Assembly: GCA_910585965.1 (NCBI GenBank)
Contig: CAJUHH010000001.1
Coordinates: 62,001 to 126,000, forward strand
DNA from: an uncultured Lachnospiraceae bacterium
Lineage (GTDB): Bacteria > Bacillota > Clostridia > Lachnospirales > Lachnospiraceae
Reading direction: 5' to 3'
DNA: 64,000 bases
Part shown: piece after piece, positions 17,523-26,563 of the stretch
Layout of the letters: each line of letters begins with the position of its first letter
Numbering within the stretch: position 1 is the first letter of the stretch
Position numbers and translations under genes: made by a program
Notes under the pieces: generated by a model
Told to the model about the DNA's origin: nothing
The model's input: the letters and a program-made list of their open reading frames with translations, nothing else
Databases searched by the model: none

Positions 17523-18827
17523 TTATTCGTATTCTTTTTTGTCCAGCCCCATTCTGACGATGATTTCATTAATCTTTTTATACACCAGCTCTTCATCCAT
17601 CGTCAACACTTTTCTGTCTTCCATGACTATTTTTCCGTCAATAATCACCGTTTCCACTTCGGAGCCGTTTGCAGAGTAGGAAAGTCCCGCAATCAGATTG
17701 TTCCTCGGCATCAAAGAAGGGGTATTCAAATCCAGAATAGCCAGATCCGCCTTCTTCCCTGCCTCGATAGAACCGATTTCCTCTTCCAGCCCCAACGCTT
17801 TCGCCCCGTTTATCGTGGCAATGCGAAAACCTTCCCTGGCGCTGACGCACTGGGGTGTTTTATTTACGCCTTTATGGATCAGCGTCAGCAGCCCCAGTTC
17901 CCGGAACATATTCAGGCTGTTGTTGGATGCCGCCCCGTCCGTTCCCAGGCATACGTTTACACCCATTTCCAACATTTTCCCGATCGGGGCAAAACCGTTC
18001 CCCAGCTTCATATTGCTGGCGGGATTGGTTACAACGCTGACTCTCTTTCCTTTCAGGATCGCGATATCCTCATCCGTAACCTGCACGCAATGGGCGGCGA
18101 TGGCCGGAACGTCAAAAAGGCCGTTCCGATCCGCCATTTCAATCGGTGTCATACCGTATTTTTCCCGTATCTGCTCTATTTCGCTCACGCTTTCTGACAA
18201 ATGCACATGAATTCGCATTCCATTTTTCTTCGCTTCCTCCGATACGACCCTCATAAATCCGTCGTCGCAGGTATAAGGCGCATGGGGGCCTAACATAAAG
18301 CTCAGCCTGTCGCAGTCCTTTGCCGCATCTCTTTCTTCATACGCCTGCCGCAATCTCATCTGTCCGGCTTCATCATGCCCGCTCCCGATCAGCCCCCTGC
18401 TGATGACAGCCCTCATGCCGGACTCTTTTACCGCCCTGGTCGTCTGGTGGATATTCATCTGCATATCGTTAAAGCATGTCGTTCCGCTTTTTATCATTTC
18501 TATAATAGCAAGGCATGCCCCCCAATAAGTATCCTCATCCGTCATCTGCTGCTCGATCGGATCGATCGTCCCAAAAAGCCAGTCCATAAAAGACAAATCA
18601 TCAGCCACATTTCTCATAAATGCCATGTAAGAATGCGTATGACAGTTGATCAGGCCAGGAATCACCAGCCTGTCCTGTCCGTCGATCACCTTTTCCTCCT
18701 GAAACCCTTCCGGCTTTTCTCCTATCGCAGCAATTCTGTTTCCCTCAATATAAATGCTTGTTTTCTTTACTTCGTCTTTCTCTCCGCCCGGAAGAATGGC
18801 GAGTATATCCTTTAAAACAATTCCCAT
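17523..18827 (-). CDS. mtaD: 5-methylthioadenosine/S-adenosylhomocysteine deaminase
   Basis: This 434-residue amidohydrolase deaminates adenosine-containing nucleosides (MTA, SAH, possibly adenosine). The metal-binding set is complete: HTH after GLINC, HVHLSES in the middle, AHCVQ, and LGTDGAASNNSLNMFRE with the last Asp. The ATG at 18827 has GGAGG eight bases upstream; a GTG five codons earlier overlaps that site and is rejected. With ahcY next door, the pair would recycle SAH and deaminate its products. Which substrate is physiological cannot be told from sequence. Confidence 0.9.
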   Translation of the reverse strand: MGIVLKDILAILPGGEKDEVKKTSIYIEGNRIAAIGEKPEGFQEEKVIDGQDRLVIPGLINCHTHSYMAFMRNVADDLSFMDWLFGTIDPIEQQMTDEDTYWGACLAIIEMIKSGTTCFNDMQMNIHQTTRAVKESGMRAVISRGLIGSGHDEAGQMRLRQAYEERDAAKDCDRLSFMLGPHAPYTCDDGFMRVVSEEAKKNGMRIHVHLSESVSEIEQIREKYGMTPIEMADRNGLFDVPAIAAHCVQVTDEDIAILKGKRVSVVTNPASNMKLGNGFAPIGKMLEMGVNVCLGTDGAASNNSLNMFRELGLLTLIHKGVNKTPQCVSAREGFRIATINGAKALGLEEEIGSIEAGKKADLAILDLNTPSLMPRNNLIAGLSYSANGSEVETVIIDGKIVMEDRKVLTMDEELVYKKINEIIVRMGLDKKEYE

Positions 18828-18884
18828 AAAAATATCCTCCACTCCTTTTAGTATCCTTTTTACAAAAAGTACGCTTTAAACCAG

Positions 18885-18938
18885 CAAAAAAGCTGGCCGT
18901 TGCATCGATTGTATCAAATTATCGGTGCAATGACCAGC
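18885..18938 (-). terminator. Terminator of the chemoreceptor gene
   Basis: A stem of about 17 pairs, with a few mismatches, joins 18892-18909 and 18921-18938. On the minus strand it ends GGCCAGC followed by TTTTTT. It lies 70 bases after the stop of the 19008-20828 gene. Confidence 0.75.
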
Positions 18939-19007
18939 CCTAATGCCACATTTCAGTTTATAAAATATTTTCCGTCCCTGCTGCTCTCGCTGTCAGCTTC
19001 TGCCCGT

Positions 19008-20828
19008 TTACAGCTGGAACTTGCTTCCCTGTTCATTCAGCAGATGGCTTAACGTCACCAAGCCTTCCGTGTCTTCCGTACACTCGCCTAATGTCTGGGA
19101 CAGAAGCGCCATGCTGGCACTCGTCTCTTCCGTAGAAGCCGCGTTCTCTTCCACCACGCTCGCCAGACTGTTGACGGAATCCGTAACGATCTGCTTCAAG
19201 GAACCAAGAATCTCCGTCTGGCTTCCGATCTCCTTTGTCACCTCTTCCACCAAAATCACTTCCTGGTTCAAATGCTCAAACGCCTCTCTCGTCTCGTTCA
19301 GGCGCTTTTGCTGATTTTGCACATTACGCGTTACTTCCTCCATTTTCGCTACAGAGACTTCCACATTGCCGACCAATTCTTTTACGATGCTTTCAATTTC
19401 CTTGGCATTGCCTGAAGATTCCTCGGACAGATTCCTGATTTCTTCGGCCACGACGGCAAATCCTTTTCCTGCTTCCCCGGCTCTGGCTGCCTCTATGCTG
19501 GCATTCAATGAAAGAAGATTTGTCTGGTTCGCCAGACCTTTGATAATTTCGATCGCCTTGGTAATATTTGCAGCAGAATCGTTATTCTTATTCGTTTGTT
19601 TGGATACCACGTCGATCGTTTCGATCGTCACCTCGGTAATCTGCTCCAGTTCCTTAATACTCTCAGCAGCCCCTGTCGAATGCGTCATCATGGCAGAAAC
19701 CGCTTCTCCCAGTTTATATACGCCGTTCTTTTCTACTTCGATGACATTGCCCAATTCCACGATCTTCTCGTTTACTGTCTCCGTCTCATTGGCCTGGTTC
19801 GTCGCCCCCTGTGCCAAATCATCGATCGCCTGATTGGTATTTCGGATGCTGTCTGAAATATATCCGAATTTCTGGCTGAAGCTTTCGCTGCTGTTGTTCA
19901 GGCTCTCCCCTGTCTGGATCACGCTTCCCAACATATTGGCCAGCGACTGCCGCACATTATCCAGGGAACGCGCCATGCCGCCGATCTCATCGCCCCGTTT
20001 CAGCAAGGCAGGGCTGACTGTAAAGCTCAAATCCCCCATAGCCGCCTGGCGAAGATGGCCTTCCACTAACTTGATGCCCTTCGTAATCCGCATTCCGCTC
20101 CATATGGAAATCGCAAAAGCTACAATCAACATCACCAAAGCCGTAATGCCGTACATCGTAAGCATGCCGAAAAACTGATCCTGAATATACGCTTTCCTGC
20201 CGTCAATCTTCTCATTCATTTCATCCACATAGTTACCAGTAGCCACTGCCCATCCCCATGGTTCAAACATCTGGCAGTAAGCAATCTTAGGCGCAACAGT
20301 CACGCCATCCGACTTCGTAAAATAAAACTCATTATATCCGCCCCCGCCTTTTGCAGTCGCAACTACGCTCTGTGTAACCTTCACGCCGTTCTGGTCTGTC
20401 AGGTCATACCGATTGTCGCCTTCCTGGTCTGTCAGAATCGGATGCTCTACCAGCACATAATCCTCCCTGTCTATCCATATGTATCCCGACGCATCATCCC
20501 TATACCTCATGGAGCGAACCGCATCCGCCGCCATTTTCTGAGCCTCTTCCTCCGTTAGTTCCCCGCTCTGGCATCTGTCGTAGTAGCTCTGTATCACGGA
20601 AAGCGCCGACTGCACTTGAGATTTGATTTCCATCGAATATCCGTCCGTCATAGACTCTTCGTACAGCTCCGTAGATTCATCCATCGACTGACTCAGATAA
20701 TAAACTCCCAGGCATGCCAGCCCGATCGTAGGAATCGAAACCATAATACAGATAATTAAAACCAGCATCACTGTCAGACTGCGGAATCCACTTGTTTTCT
20801 GTGTTCCAGCAACTGTTTTTTCTTTCAT
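19008..20828 (-). CDS. Methyl-accepting chemotaxis protein with Cache sensor
   Basis: This 606-residue chemoreceptor has transmembrane helix 1 at about 18-45 and an extracellular single-Cache-like domain (about 50-215, with DDASGYIWIDREDYVLVEHP and FEPWGWAVATGNYVDEM). Helix 2 follows at about 225-250, then a HAMP region and the cytoplasmic signalling coiled coil with the conserved hairpin tip NQTNLLSLNASIEAARAGEA and GFAVVAEEIRNL. It would sense an external small molecule and signal to CheA. No che or flagellar genes lie nearby. It has its own promoter and a long structured leader, so expression is probably controlled separately from the cluster upstream. Confidence 0.92.
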   Translation of the reverse strand: MKEKTVAGTQKTSGFRSLTVMLVLIICIMVSIPTIGLACLGVYYLSQSMDESTELYEESMTDGYSMEIKSQVQSALSVIQSYYDRCQSGELTEEEAQKMAADAVRSMRYRDDASGYIWIDREDYVLVEHPILTDQEGDNRYDLTDQNGVKVTQSVVATAKGGGGYNEFYFTKSDGVTVAPKIAYCQMFEPWGWAVATGNYVDEMNEKIDGRKAYIQDQFFGMLTMYGITALVMLIVAFAISIWSGMRITKGIKLVEGHLRQAAMGDLSFTVSPALLKRGDEIGGMARSLDNVRQSLANMLGSVIQTGESLNNSSESFSQKFGYISDSIRNTNQAIDDLAQGATNQANETETVNEKIVELGNVIEVEKNGVYKLGEAVSAMMTHSTGAAESIKELEQITEVTIETIDVVSKQTNKNNDSAANITKAIEIIKGLANQTNLLSLNASIEAARAGEAGKGFAVVAEEIRNLSEESSGNAKEIESIVKELVGNVEVSVAKMEEVTRNVQNQQKRLNETREAFEHLNQEVILVEEVTKEIGSQTEILGSLKQIVTDSVNSLASVVEENAASTEETSASMALLSQTLGECTEDTEGLVTLSHLLNEQGSKFQL

Positions 20829-20872
20829 GTAACCCCACCTTCCAAATTTTTATTTCTTCCTTTCCCTTTATG

Positions 20873-20947
20873 GATTCAGATAAGAAAACCCCCTTCTATG
20901 GATGCTGCCAGACCGCATCCGTAGAAAGGGGTTTTGACACTTGAATC
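20873..20947 (-). promoter_or_regulatory. Long hairpin in the chemoreceptor mRNA leader
   Basis: A nested inverted repeat: outer arms GATTCA / TGAATC, then AACCCC..TTCTA.GGATGC pairing with GCATCC.TAGAA.GGGGTT. It lies between the promoter at 20966-20993 and the ribosome site of the chemoreceptor. The minus-strand inner stem ends GGGGGTTTT, so it could act as an attenuator or terminator switch. No conserved cyclic-di-GMP riboswitch sequence was recognised. Confidence 0.65.
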
Positions 20948-20965
20948 TCATATCTACTAATTTTC

Positions 20966-20993
20966 ATTATACACCTTTCTCTCTTGAAGTCAA
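20966..20993 (-). promoter_or_regulatory. Promoter of the chemoreceptor gene
   Basis: The minus strand has TTGACT (20993-20988), a 16-base spacer and a perfect TATAAT (20971-20966). The transcript would begin near 20959 and carry a leader of about 130 bases. Confidence 0.78.
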
Positions 20994-21029
20994 CAAATAA
21001 GCGTCAAAAAGATAAGAAACCCGTACTAT

Positions 21030-22742
21030 TTATTTTTTGCTGCTTTTCCCATAGCCTTCCCCGTTTTCAAAGCGTATCTGCTCTCCCCCATAAAAATAAA
21101 TAAAACAGGCATTGGGCAATAAAGCTTCATCCGGCGCGATACGGTTTCTCCCTTTCCCGTAATCCAGATCCAGATAATAAATTTCAGGAAGATCCCTTAA
21201 AAATTCCCAGTTTTCCACATTTCCCAAAGCAAGTGTCAAATAGGCCAGGCGCGGACAGCCGGCAAGCACGGACAAATCCGTAATATCATCGAAAAACTTC
21301 GTGAATTTCCCGCCGCTCCACCCGCCCAGGCACAGTGTACGCAAATTGGACAGATTGCCTAAAAAATCAATATTTTCCACCCGCGTTTCCACAGAATAGA
21401 TATTGCACTTCAATACACGCAGGCTGGTCAGTTCTCCCAAGCTGGATAAATCTGCAATATCAGTATTTCGAAATCTAAGTTCCAGTTTTTCCAACCCCTT
21501 GAAATTTTCCAAATCCTCCAATGTACCGAGCAACGCGGCCTGTCCAGGATCCCTCTTTTGTATCTCCGCTCCCCTTTCCCCATTTTTCGTGCATCCATTC
21601 ATCTGCACATATAATCTTCCCCTCTCTTCCATGGAACCAGCATAATAGGTAATATTCAGTTCCTCAATTCCCTCCAAATCATCCAGTTTGATATCCCGCT
21701 TCATAAACTCCTGTTTTTCTTCCGGCGTCAGCTGCCACAGAGCCGCCAATTCCTCCCTCACCAGCTTTTCCAGCGCCGGTTCCTTCCATTGGACTGCGGA
21801 ACTGCTTGCCGCTTTTTCCGATTGTTCCAGCGGGCCTTCATAAAGACTTTGCATGGCATCCGCAAAGGGATTCCGAAGCTGCGGATAATTCCAGTCTTCC
21901 CAGCCTATATAATCTTCTGTTTTCCCATAGTACACGCCTGGATCCAGATATCGGACAGCCGCATAAAAAGCTTTTCCCCTCGCCTCCTCCAACTGCCTTT
22001 CCGTGCAGGATTCCTTCTCGCATAAAGCGAATGCCTCGCTTTTCGTCGTGTCATTATAACAAAAATATGCCATTACTATATAATCTTTCTCTCCTGCATG
22101 AAAAGTAAAGCGATAACCGCACAAAGGCCCGATTCCTGCCACCCAGTAACGCTCGAAAAAAAGATCCGACACAAGCTCCCCGCATATTTCTCCGCTGCAT
22201 ATATTGACTTCCCTCTGGAATTTTTCCCAATGGCTGTAAGGATCCGCTTCCTGCAGGTCGTTCCGATACGGCACGCTGGCAAATATCCGATAAGGAGAAA
22301 CAAAATCTTCCATCGTGAATGCTTCCGGCCCGATCAGAAGTTCATTTCCAAACTCTCCCTGCTCTATATAATCCACCAGCCCTGCCCTTGTATATAACGT
22401 TCTTCGCAGTCTCAGTTCCGTTCCAGGCATCAGAAGGCCGGGAGCGCCGACCCTGTCTTTATTTTCCAGAAAGATCTGAGGATAACAGCTTCCGGCCCCC
22501 CAATATGCATCTGCAATTCCCCATAAGGTATCCCCTTCTTTTACTGTATATGTTTCTTCGCTGGCAAACTCCAGAAAATGTCCTTCCGTCCTGTCCAAAG
22601 GTCTCTCTGCCGATAAAATATAATCCTCATTTTCTCCAAAATAGGCATAGCTGTGCATCGGAATGCATAGCAGCAGCCCGATAAAAAAAATTATTTTTCC
22701 TGCCCATATCTGCTTCCTGCCCAATGCCCCCATATCATGCAC
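21030..22742 (-). CDS. Secreted LysM and leucine-rich-repeat protein
   Basis: This 570-residue surface protein has an N-terminal hydrophobic signal (IIFFIGLLLCIPMHSYAYF) and a LysM domain (about 60-110, ETYTVKEGDTLWGIADAYWG). A middle region of unknown fold follows, then an internalin-like leucine-rich repeat array (about 400-540: LEDLENFKGLEKLELRF, LSSLGELTSLRVLKC, IDFLGNLSNLRTLCLG). LysM would hold it to peptidoglycan and the LRRs suggest protein binding. A GTG start at 22742 is preferred because AAGGAG lies six bases upstream; the first ATG (22733) is too far. It is the last gene of the fourteen-gene run. Confidence 0.7.
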   Translation of the reverse strand: MHDMGALGRKQIWAGKIIFFIGLLLCIPMHSYAYFGENEDYILSAERPLDRTEGHFLEFASEETYTVKEGDTLWGIADAYWGAGSCYPQIFLENKDRVGAPGLLMPGTELRLRRTLYTRAGLVDYIEQGEFGNELLIGPEAFTMEDFVSPYRIFASVPYRNDLQEADPYSHWEKFQREVNICSGEICGELVSDLFFERYWVAGIGPLCGYRFTFHAGEKDYIVMAYFCYNDTTKSEAFALCEKESCTERQLEEARGKAFYAAVRYLDPGVYYGKTEDYIGWEDWNYPQLRNPFADAMQSLYEGPLEQSEKAASSSAVQWKEPALEKLVREELAALWQLTPEEKQEFMKRDIKLDDLEGIEELNITYYAGSMEERGRLYVQMNGCTKNGERGAEIQKRDPGQAALLGTLEDLENFKGLEKLELRFRNTDIADLSSLGELTSLRVLKCNIYSVETRVENIDFLGNLSNLRTLCLGGWSGGKFTKFFDDITDLSVLAGCPRLAYLTLALGNVENWEFLRDLPEIYYLDLDYGKGRNRIAPDEALLPNACFIYFYGGEQIRFENGEGYGKSSKK

Positions 22743-22777
22743 CCTATCTCCTTTTCGCTCCTGCTTTCTTTTATCCC

Positions 22778-23077
22778 TCACTCTATGTGCAGCATATCTA
22801 TAAATCCCGTAATCGTAAAGACTTCCCTTACATTCTCATTCACCCCCCGGACAACCAGATCCCCCTCCTGCCGTTTCATCCTCTTATGGGCCGCCAGCAA
22901 TACCCGCAGCCCCGCCGAAGAAATATATTCCAGGGAAGTAAAATCCAAAACCAATTCTTGTATTTCTCCCAAGCTGTCCCCAAGCCGCTGTTCCAGCTGC
23001 GGCGATGTCACCGTATCCAGCCTTCCTTCTACCCGCAAGACCAGCCTTCCTGTCTCCTTTTGCTCCGTAATCGTCAT
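22778..23077 (-). CDS. STAS-domain anti-sigma-factor antagonist-like protein
   Basis: This 99-residue protein is a single STAS domain: strand MTITEQKETGRLVLRVEGRLD, then ELVLDFTSLEYISSAGLRVL with the Ser phosphorylated in SpoIIAA/RsbV proteins, and a final helix. AAGGAGG lies six bases before the start, and its ATG overlaps the TGA of the gene before it. With the RsbW-like kinase (24518-24937) and SpoIIE-type phosphatase (24959-26563) it makes a complete partner-switching set. No sigma factor is in the cluster, so the output may be another protein of the operon. Confidence 0.88.
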   Translation of the reverse strand: MTITEQKETGRLVLRVEGRLDTVTSPQLEQRLGDSLGEIQELVLDFTSLEYISSAGLRVLLAAHKRMKRQEGDLVVRGVNENVREVFTITGFIDMLHIE

Positions 23078-23373
23078 ACCTTTCCTCCTTTTTCCTCTTC
23101 CCATGCCGGCTTCCTGGAAAATCCCACATGATATGTCACCTTTTCCATCACCAGCTCATGCCCCCCAAGGAGGTAACGTCCGACGGCTACGTCTTTCCCT
23201 ATAATAACCCCCTGGGGATATCCGGTCAAGCATCGGTTCAGCAAAGCCTCCTGCGCCTCCCTCGTCTGTTCCGGCAGCGGCATGCCCGGGTCAATACTGC
23301 CGATAGAAACCAATTTTACATAATGGATATTCTCCCAGGCATTGCCCTCTTTCTTTCCCATAACCCTGTCCAT
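23074..23373 (-). CDS. Unknown 99-residue protein of the partner-switch cluster
   Basis: This small protein begins MDRVMGKKEGNAWENIHYVK and ends with a Lys/Glu tail. It has no signal peptide or membrane segment. I recognise no family. It is locked into the operon: its ATG overlaps the stop of the DUF2589 gene upstream (TAATG), and its stop overlaps the STAS start (ATGA). Such double coupling suggests its amount must match those neighbours, so it may join them in a complex; that is inference. Confidence 0.65.
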   Translation of the reverse strand: MDRVMGKKEGNAWENIHYVKLVSIGSIDPGMPLPEQTREAQEALLNRCLTGYPQGVIIGKDVAVGRYLLGGHELVMEKVTYHVGFSRKPAWEEEKGGKV

Positions 23374-24500
23374 TATTCCTCCCATCTGCCGGGAAGCTGC
23401 ATGGCTTTGCTGTATTCTTCCCTTTTCTCCAGCAGCTCGTCCTCCATCCTGTCCATAACTCTTCGGTTCTCCACCGCCTTTTTCTGTGCCGCCTCTATAT
23501 CGTCATAACAGGCCTCGCCTTTTCCATAAACCGTCACATTCCCCCATTGGTCGATCGCTTTCAAGGCAAACAATCCGGCCACGCCTTCCGTTTCCTCCCG
23601 GCCAGCGGCCAGCACGCGGATCAGTTCCTCCATCTGCCCGATAAACTCTTCCCAGCTTCGCCTCACCGCATCCATTCCCTTCGTATAAACGGCCATCTGT
23701 TCTGCGCGGGCCTCTGTCCCAGCTTCCCCGGCATCGGATACGGCGCTGATTTCACCCTGGATCCTTCCAATGCTTTCCTTGTATACATTGAGCTGCGTTT
23801 CTGCCAGTTTTTTTAACTGCGCCATACGGATAGAAAGACCCTCTTCTGCCGCATGGAATTGCTGCTCCTTCCCGGCGATTTCAGCCCGAAGCCTTTTGCA
23901 TCGCTCTGCCCTTTCCTTTTCCTGCCCGGACAGTTCCTGTCCGTTTCCATCCTTTAGCACGCTGCCCGTCATAACAGGTGTCATATTGGCGGCTATCATA
24001 TCCAGCACTCTGGCCAGCCCTTCAGGCATTCCATGATTGACCGCCCGGATATCCACATGATATTTTGCAGAATTGTCCGTGCTTCTTGTATGCGTCTGAT
24101 GCGCACTGACGCTGCCTGTAATGCCCACTTTAAAAGCTCCAAGTTTGCCGCTCGCCCCGGCATTCAGCTCTATGGAAGATTCTATACGCTCACTCTGCTT
24201 CACTTCGATATCAAAAAGCAGGTTCACCTCGTCTACCTGAAGATTAGGAATCGGTGTCACTGCCAGCAGCGGCACTGCCACCTCCATCTCCTCCCTGTTG
24301 CTCGTACCGTCTTCATTGGCGCTGTATCTCTGATAGCCGAAAGATACCGTGCGTACCTTTCCCATCCCGTCAAACCCGGCCCGCCTGATAAAATCTGCCG
24401 TGGAATCCGCAAGCTGGAGGCTTGCATCCACTGCGGCCCGCAACGGCGCACCAATCAACTGGTCCATCTGAAGCCCTGCAAATTGTTCCGCTATTGCCAT
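23373..24500 (-). CDS. DUF2589-family protein with C-terminal coiled coil
   Basis: This 375-residue protein has a DUF2589 domain over about residues 1-180: the opening LIGAPLRAAVDASLQLADST, then VAVPLLAVTPIPNLQVDEVN, then the YHVDIRAVNHGMPEGLARVL signature. Its C-terminal half is a long charged coiled coil (about 195-260) with further helices. DUF2589 has no established function. No signal peptide is seen, so it is expected in the cytoplasm. It lies between the RsbW-like kinase and an unknown small gene, all tightly spaced. A second, shorter DUF2589 protein is encoded at 27871-28728 in the same operon. Confidence 0.8.
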   Translation of the reverse strand: MAIAEQFAGLQMDQLIGAPLRAAVDASLQLADSTADFIRRAGFDGMGKVRTVSFGYQRYSANEDGTSNREEMEVAVPLLAVTPIPNLQVDEVNLLFDIEVKQSERIESSIELNAGASGKLGAFKVGITGSVSAHQTHTRSTDNSAKYHVDIRAVNHGMPEGLARVLDMIAANMTPVMTGSVLKDGNGQELSGQEKERAERCKRLRAEIAGKEQQFHAAEEGLSIRMAQLKKLAETQLNVYKESIGRIQGEISAVSDAGEAGTEARAEQMAVYTKGMDAVRRSWEEFIGQMEELIRVLAAGREETEGVAGLFALKAIDQWGNVTVYGKGEACYDDIEAAQKKAVENRRVMDRMEDELLEKREEYSKAMQLPGRWEE

Positions 24501-24517
24501 GTCCCCTTTCCCTCCTT

Positions 24518-24937
24518 CTAAAAGTTTTTCCTGATCTGTAAAATATTCCTGCCGTTCTCATAGCGGTAAGATATCCCATCCATACTCTGCTTCACCATAT
24601 AAATGCCCAAACCGCCCGGCTGGCGTTCCTCTTCCGGCAGGGAAATATCCGGGTCCGCCTTTGCCAGAGGATCAAACGGTATTCCATGGTCAATAAAAGT
24701 AATGCTCACCGCCATCGGTTCCTCCGTCACTTCCACCTCCACCGTTGCTTCGCCCGGCAATTCCTGATAAGCATAATGGGCAATATTTCCGAACAGCTCG
24801 TCGATAGCAATATCGATCTGCACCCGGGCCTTTGCCGGGCAATTCCACTCTAATAAGTGTCCGTCCACGAACTTCGTCACCTTTTCCATATTTTCCACGA
24901 CCGCCTCAACGACCAGTACTTTCTTTTCCTTTTCCAT
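24518..24937 (-). CDS. RsbW/SpoIIAB-like anti-sigma serine kinase
   Basis: This protein of about 139 residues has the GHKL/HATPase_c_2 fold. The N box is in QIDIAIDELFGNIAHYAYQE, the G1 box around FIDHGIPFDP and the G2 box in GGLGIYMVKQSMD. Such kinases hold a target protein and phosphorylate the STAS antagonist to keep it inactive. The start is ambiguous (ATG at 24940 or 24937), both after GGGAGG. It lies 21 bases after the phosphatase gene. Since no sigma factor is adjacent, what it holds is unknown. Confidence 0.87.
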   Translation of the reverse strand: MEKEKKVLVVEAVVENMEKVTKFVDGHLLEWNCPAKARVQIDIAIDELFGNIAHYAYQELPGEATVEVEVTEEPMAVSITFIDHGIPFDPLAKADPDISLPEEERQPGGLGIYMVKQSMDGISYRYENGRNILQIRKNF

Positions 24938-24958
24938 CATGCCTCCCATCCCTCCGTT

Positions 24959-26563
24959 TCATCGGCCATCGATTCTCATCCTCTCTTTATATTCCACGCA
25001 CAGCATAGTAATATCATCAAACTGCGGCGCATCCCCGACAAAGTCCTCGATATCCCTTCTCACTGCGGGCAGCAGTTCCATCGGCGTTTTCCCGGCATTT
25101 TTTTGCAACGTTTTCGTCAGTCTCTCCATGCCGTAAAGCTCATTTTCCTCATTCGCCGCCTCCGTCACGCCGTCCGTATACTGAAAAAGTTTATCCCCAG
25201 GCTCCAGCCATATGCGGTCGGCCTGATAGCGGATTCCTTCCATGCCTGCCAGCACAAAGCCCGCCCGGATCGGAAAAGGCATATAGGTCCCCCCTCGTTT
25301 GCAGATAAACGGCGTTTCATGCCCCGCATTGACAAAGCGGAACTCTCCTGTCACAAGATCCAGCACTCCTTCAAAGGCAGTAATAAAAAGCCCCTCGCTG
25401 TTCGACTCGCATAAAAGCTCGTTCACCTTTTCAAACACATCCCCCAGATCCGCCCCCGGCCTGGTATGGTCTTTGATCAGCGTTTTTCCGATTACCATGA
25501 ACAACGCCGCCGGAACACCCTTGCCAGACACATCGGCCACAACTACCGCCAAATGTTCCTCATCCACCATAAAAAAATCATAAAAATCCCCTCCCACCTC
25601 CTTTGCAGGATCCATCGCTGCATAAATATCCAGCTCCTCTCTTCCGGGAAAAGCAGGGAAAATGCAGGGAAGCATCGACGACTGGATATGCGTCGCCACA
25701 TCCAGCTCCGCCCCTATGCGTTCCTTCTCTGCCGTTACTTTGGACAGCTTTTCGATATAATTCCGCAATTCCACGTTCATCTGCCCAAAAGCGCCGGCCA
25801 GCTCTTCGATTTCATCGCCTGTGCGGATATCCGCGCAGAAAAGTATTTCCTGTTCCAGATTGCTCACCATTGTTTTTGCCGCCTCATTCAGCTGCCTGAC
25901 CGGCGCAATAATATTTTTTTGATAAATGAATAAAAAAAGAACATGGACGGCAGGATCACGCCCGCCGCGCTGACCGCAATCATACATAGGAAATGAATCA
26001 GCGCTTTTTCCATCTCCGGCACGGACAAATCCACTCCTACCACTGCCACAGGCTCGCCGCCGCTGTTAAAAATCGGATAAAAGGCCGATGCAATCGAACC
26101 ATATTCTTCGTCGTTGGTTATCAGTATTTCCTCAAGGGGATCTTCCACATAGATCTTTTCGACAAGTTCCTTCCCCCCCTTCCATATACGCTTCATGATA
26201 TCCGAGCGGGCAAGCCCCTTCTTTATTGTCCGCATCCCATAGATAGACCAGATCATCTTCATAGGGAATGAAAACATAATAATATTTTAAATTGGTCTGT
26301 TTCTGCGATGCATTCAAAAAATCCCTGACCTGCCAATAATAATCATCCTTCCGTCCGGTTTCCAGATAAAAAAGCACCCGGTCTCCGTCAATATATTCCG
26401 CTGCCGTGCGGGCATAGGAAAAAGCGATCTGTCCATACTCTTCCATTTTTTCCCGCAAATATTGAATACCCACCGAAATACAAACGCACAGCGTCAAAGC
26501 TGCCGCCAGAAAAAACAACCCGGCCAACGCTTTCATGCCCAGTTTATTTTTTCTTATTTCCAT
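24959..26563 (-). pseudogene. Sensor SpoIIE-type (PP2C) phosphatase, split by two frameshifts
   Basis: Three overlapping reading frames together make one RsbU-like protein of about 535 residues. First comes a membrane helix and Cache-like extracellular sensor (26563 to about 26180). Next is the rest of the sensor with a second membrane helix (to about 25915). Last is a HAMP-like linker and PP2C domain (to 24959) with the metal motifs MDPAKEVGGDFYDFF, VVADVSGKGVPAALFM and QFDDITMLCVEY. The breaks fall at a run of seven C (26173-26179, one base too many) and seven T (25914-25920, one too few). It would dephosphorylate the STAS antagonist on a signal. The two shifts cancel, which suggests sequencing error or recent mutation. 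Confidence 0.8.

Noticed and set aside
20873..20947. Cyclic-di-GMP riboswitch before the chemoreceptor
   Set aside because: The conserved core of known cyclic-di-GMP classes could not be found; only a hairpin is supported.
25914..25920. Programmed -1 ribosomal frameshift at the A7 run of the phosphatase gene
   Set aside because: The same gene has a second shift of opposite sign at a C7/G7 run, which programmed slippage does not explain; sequence error or mutation is simpler.
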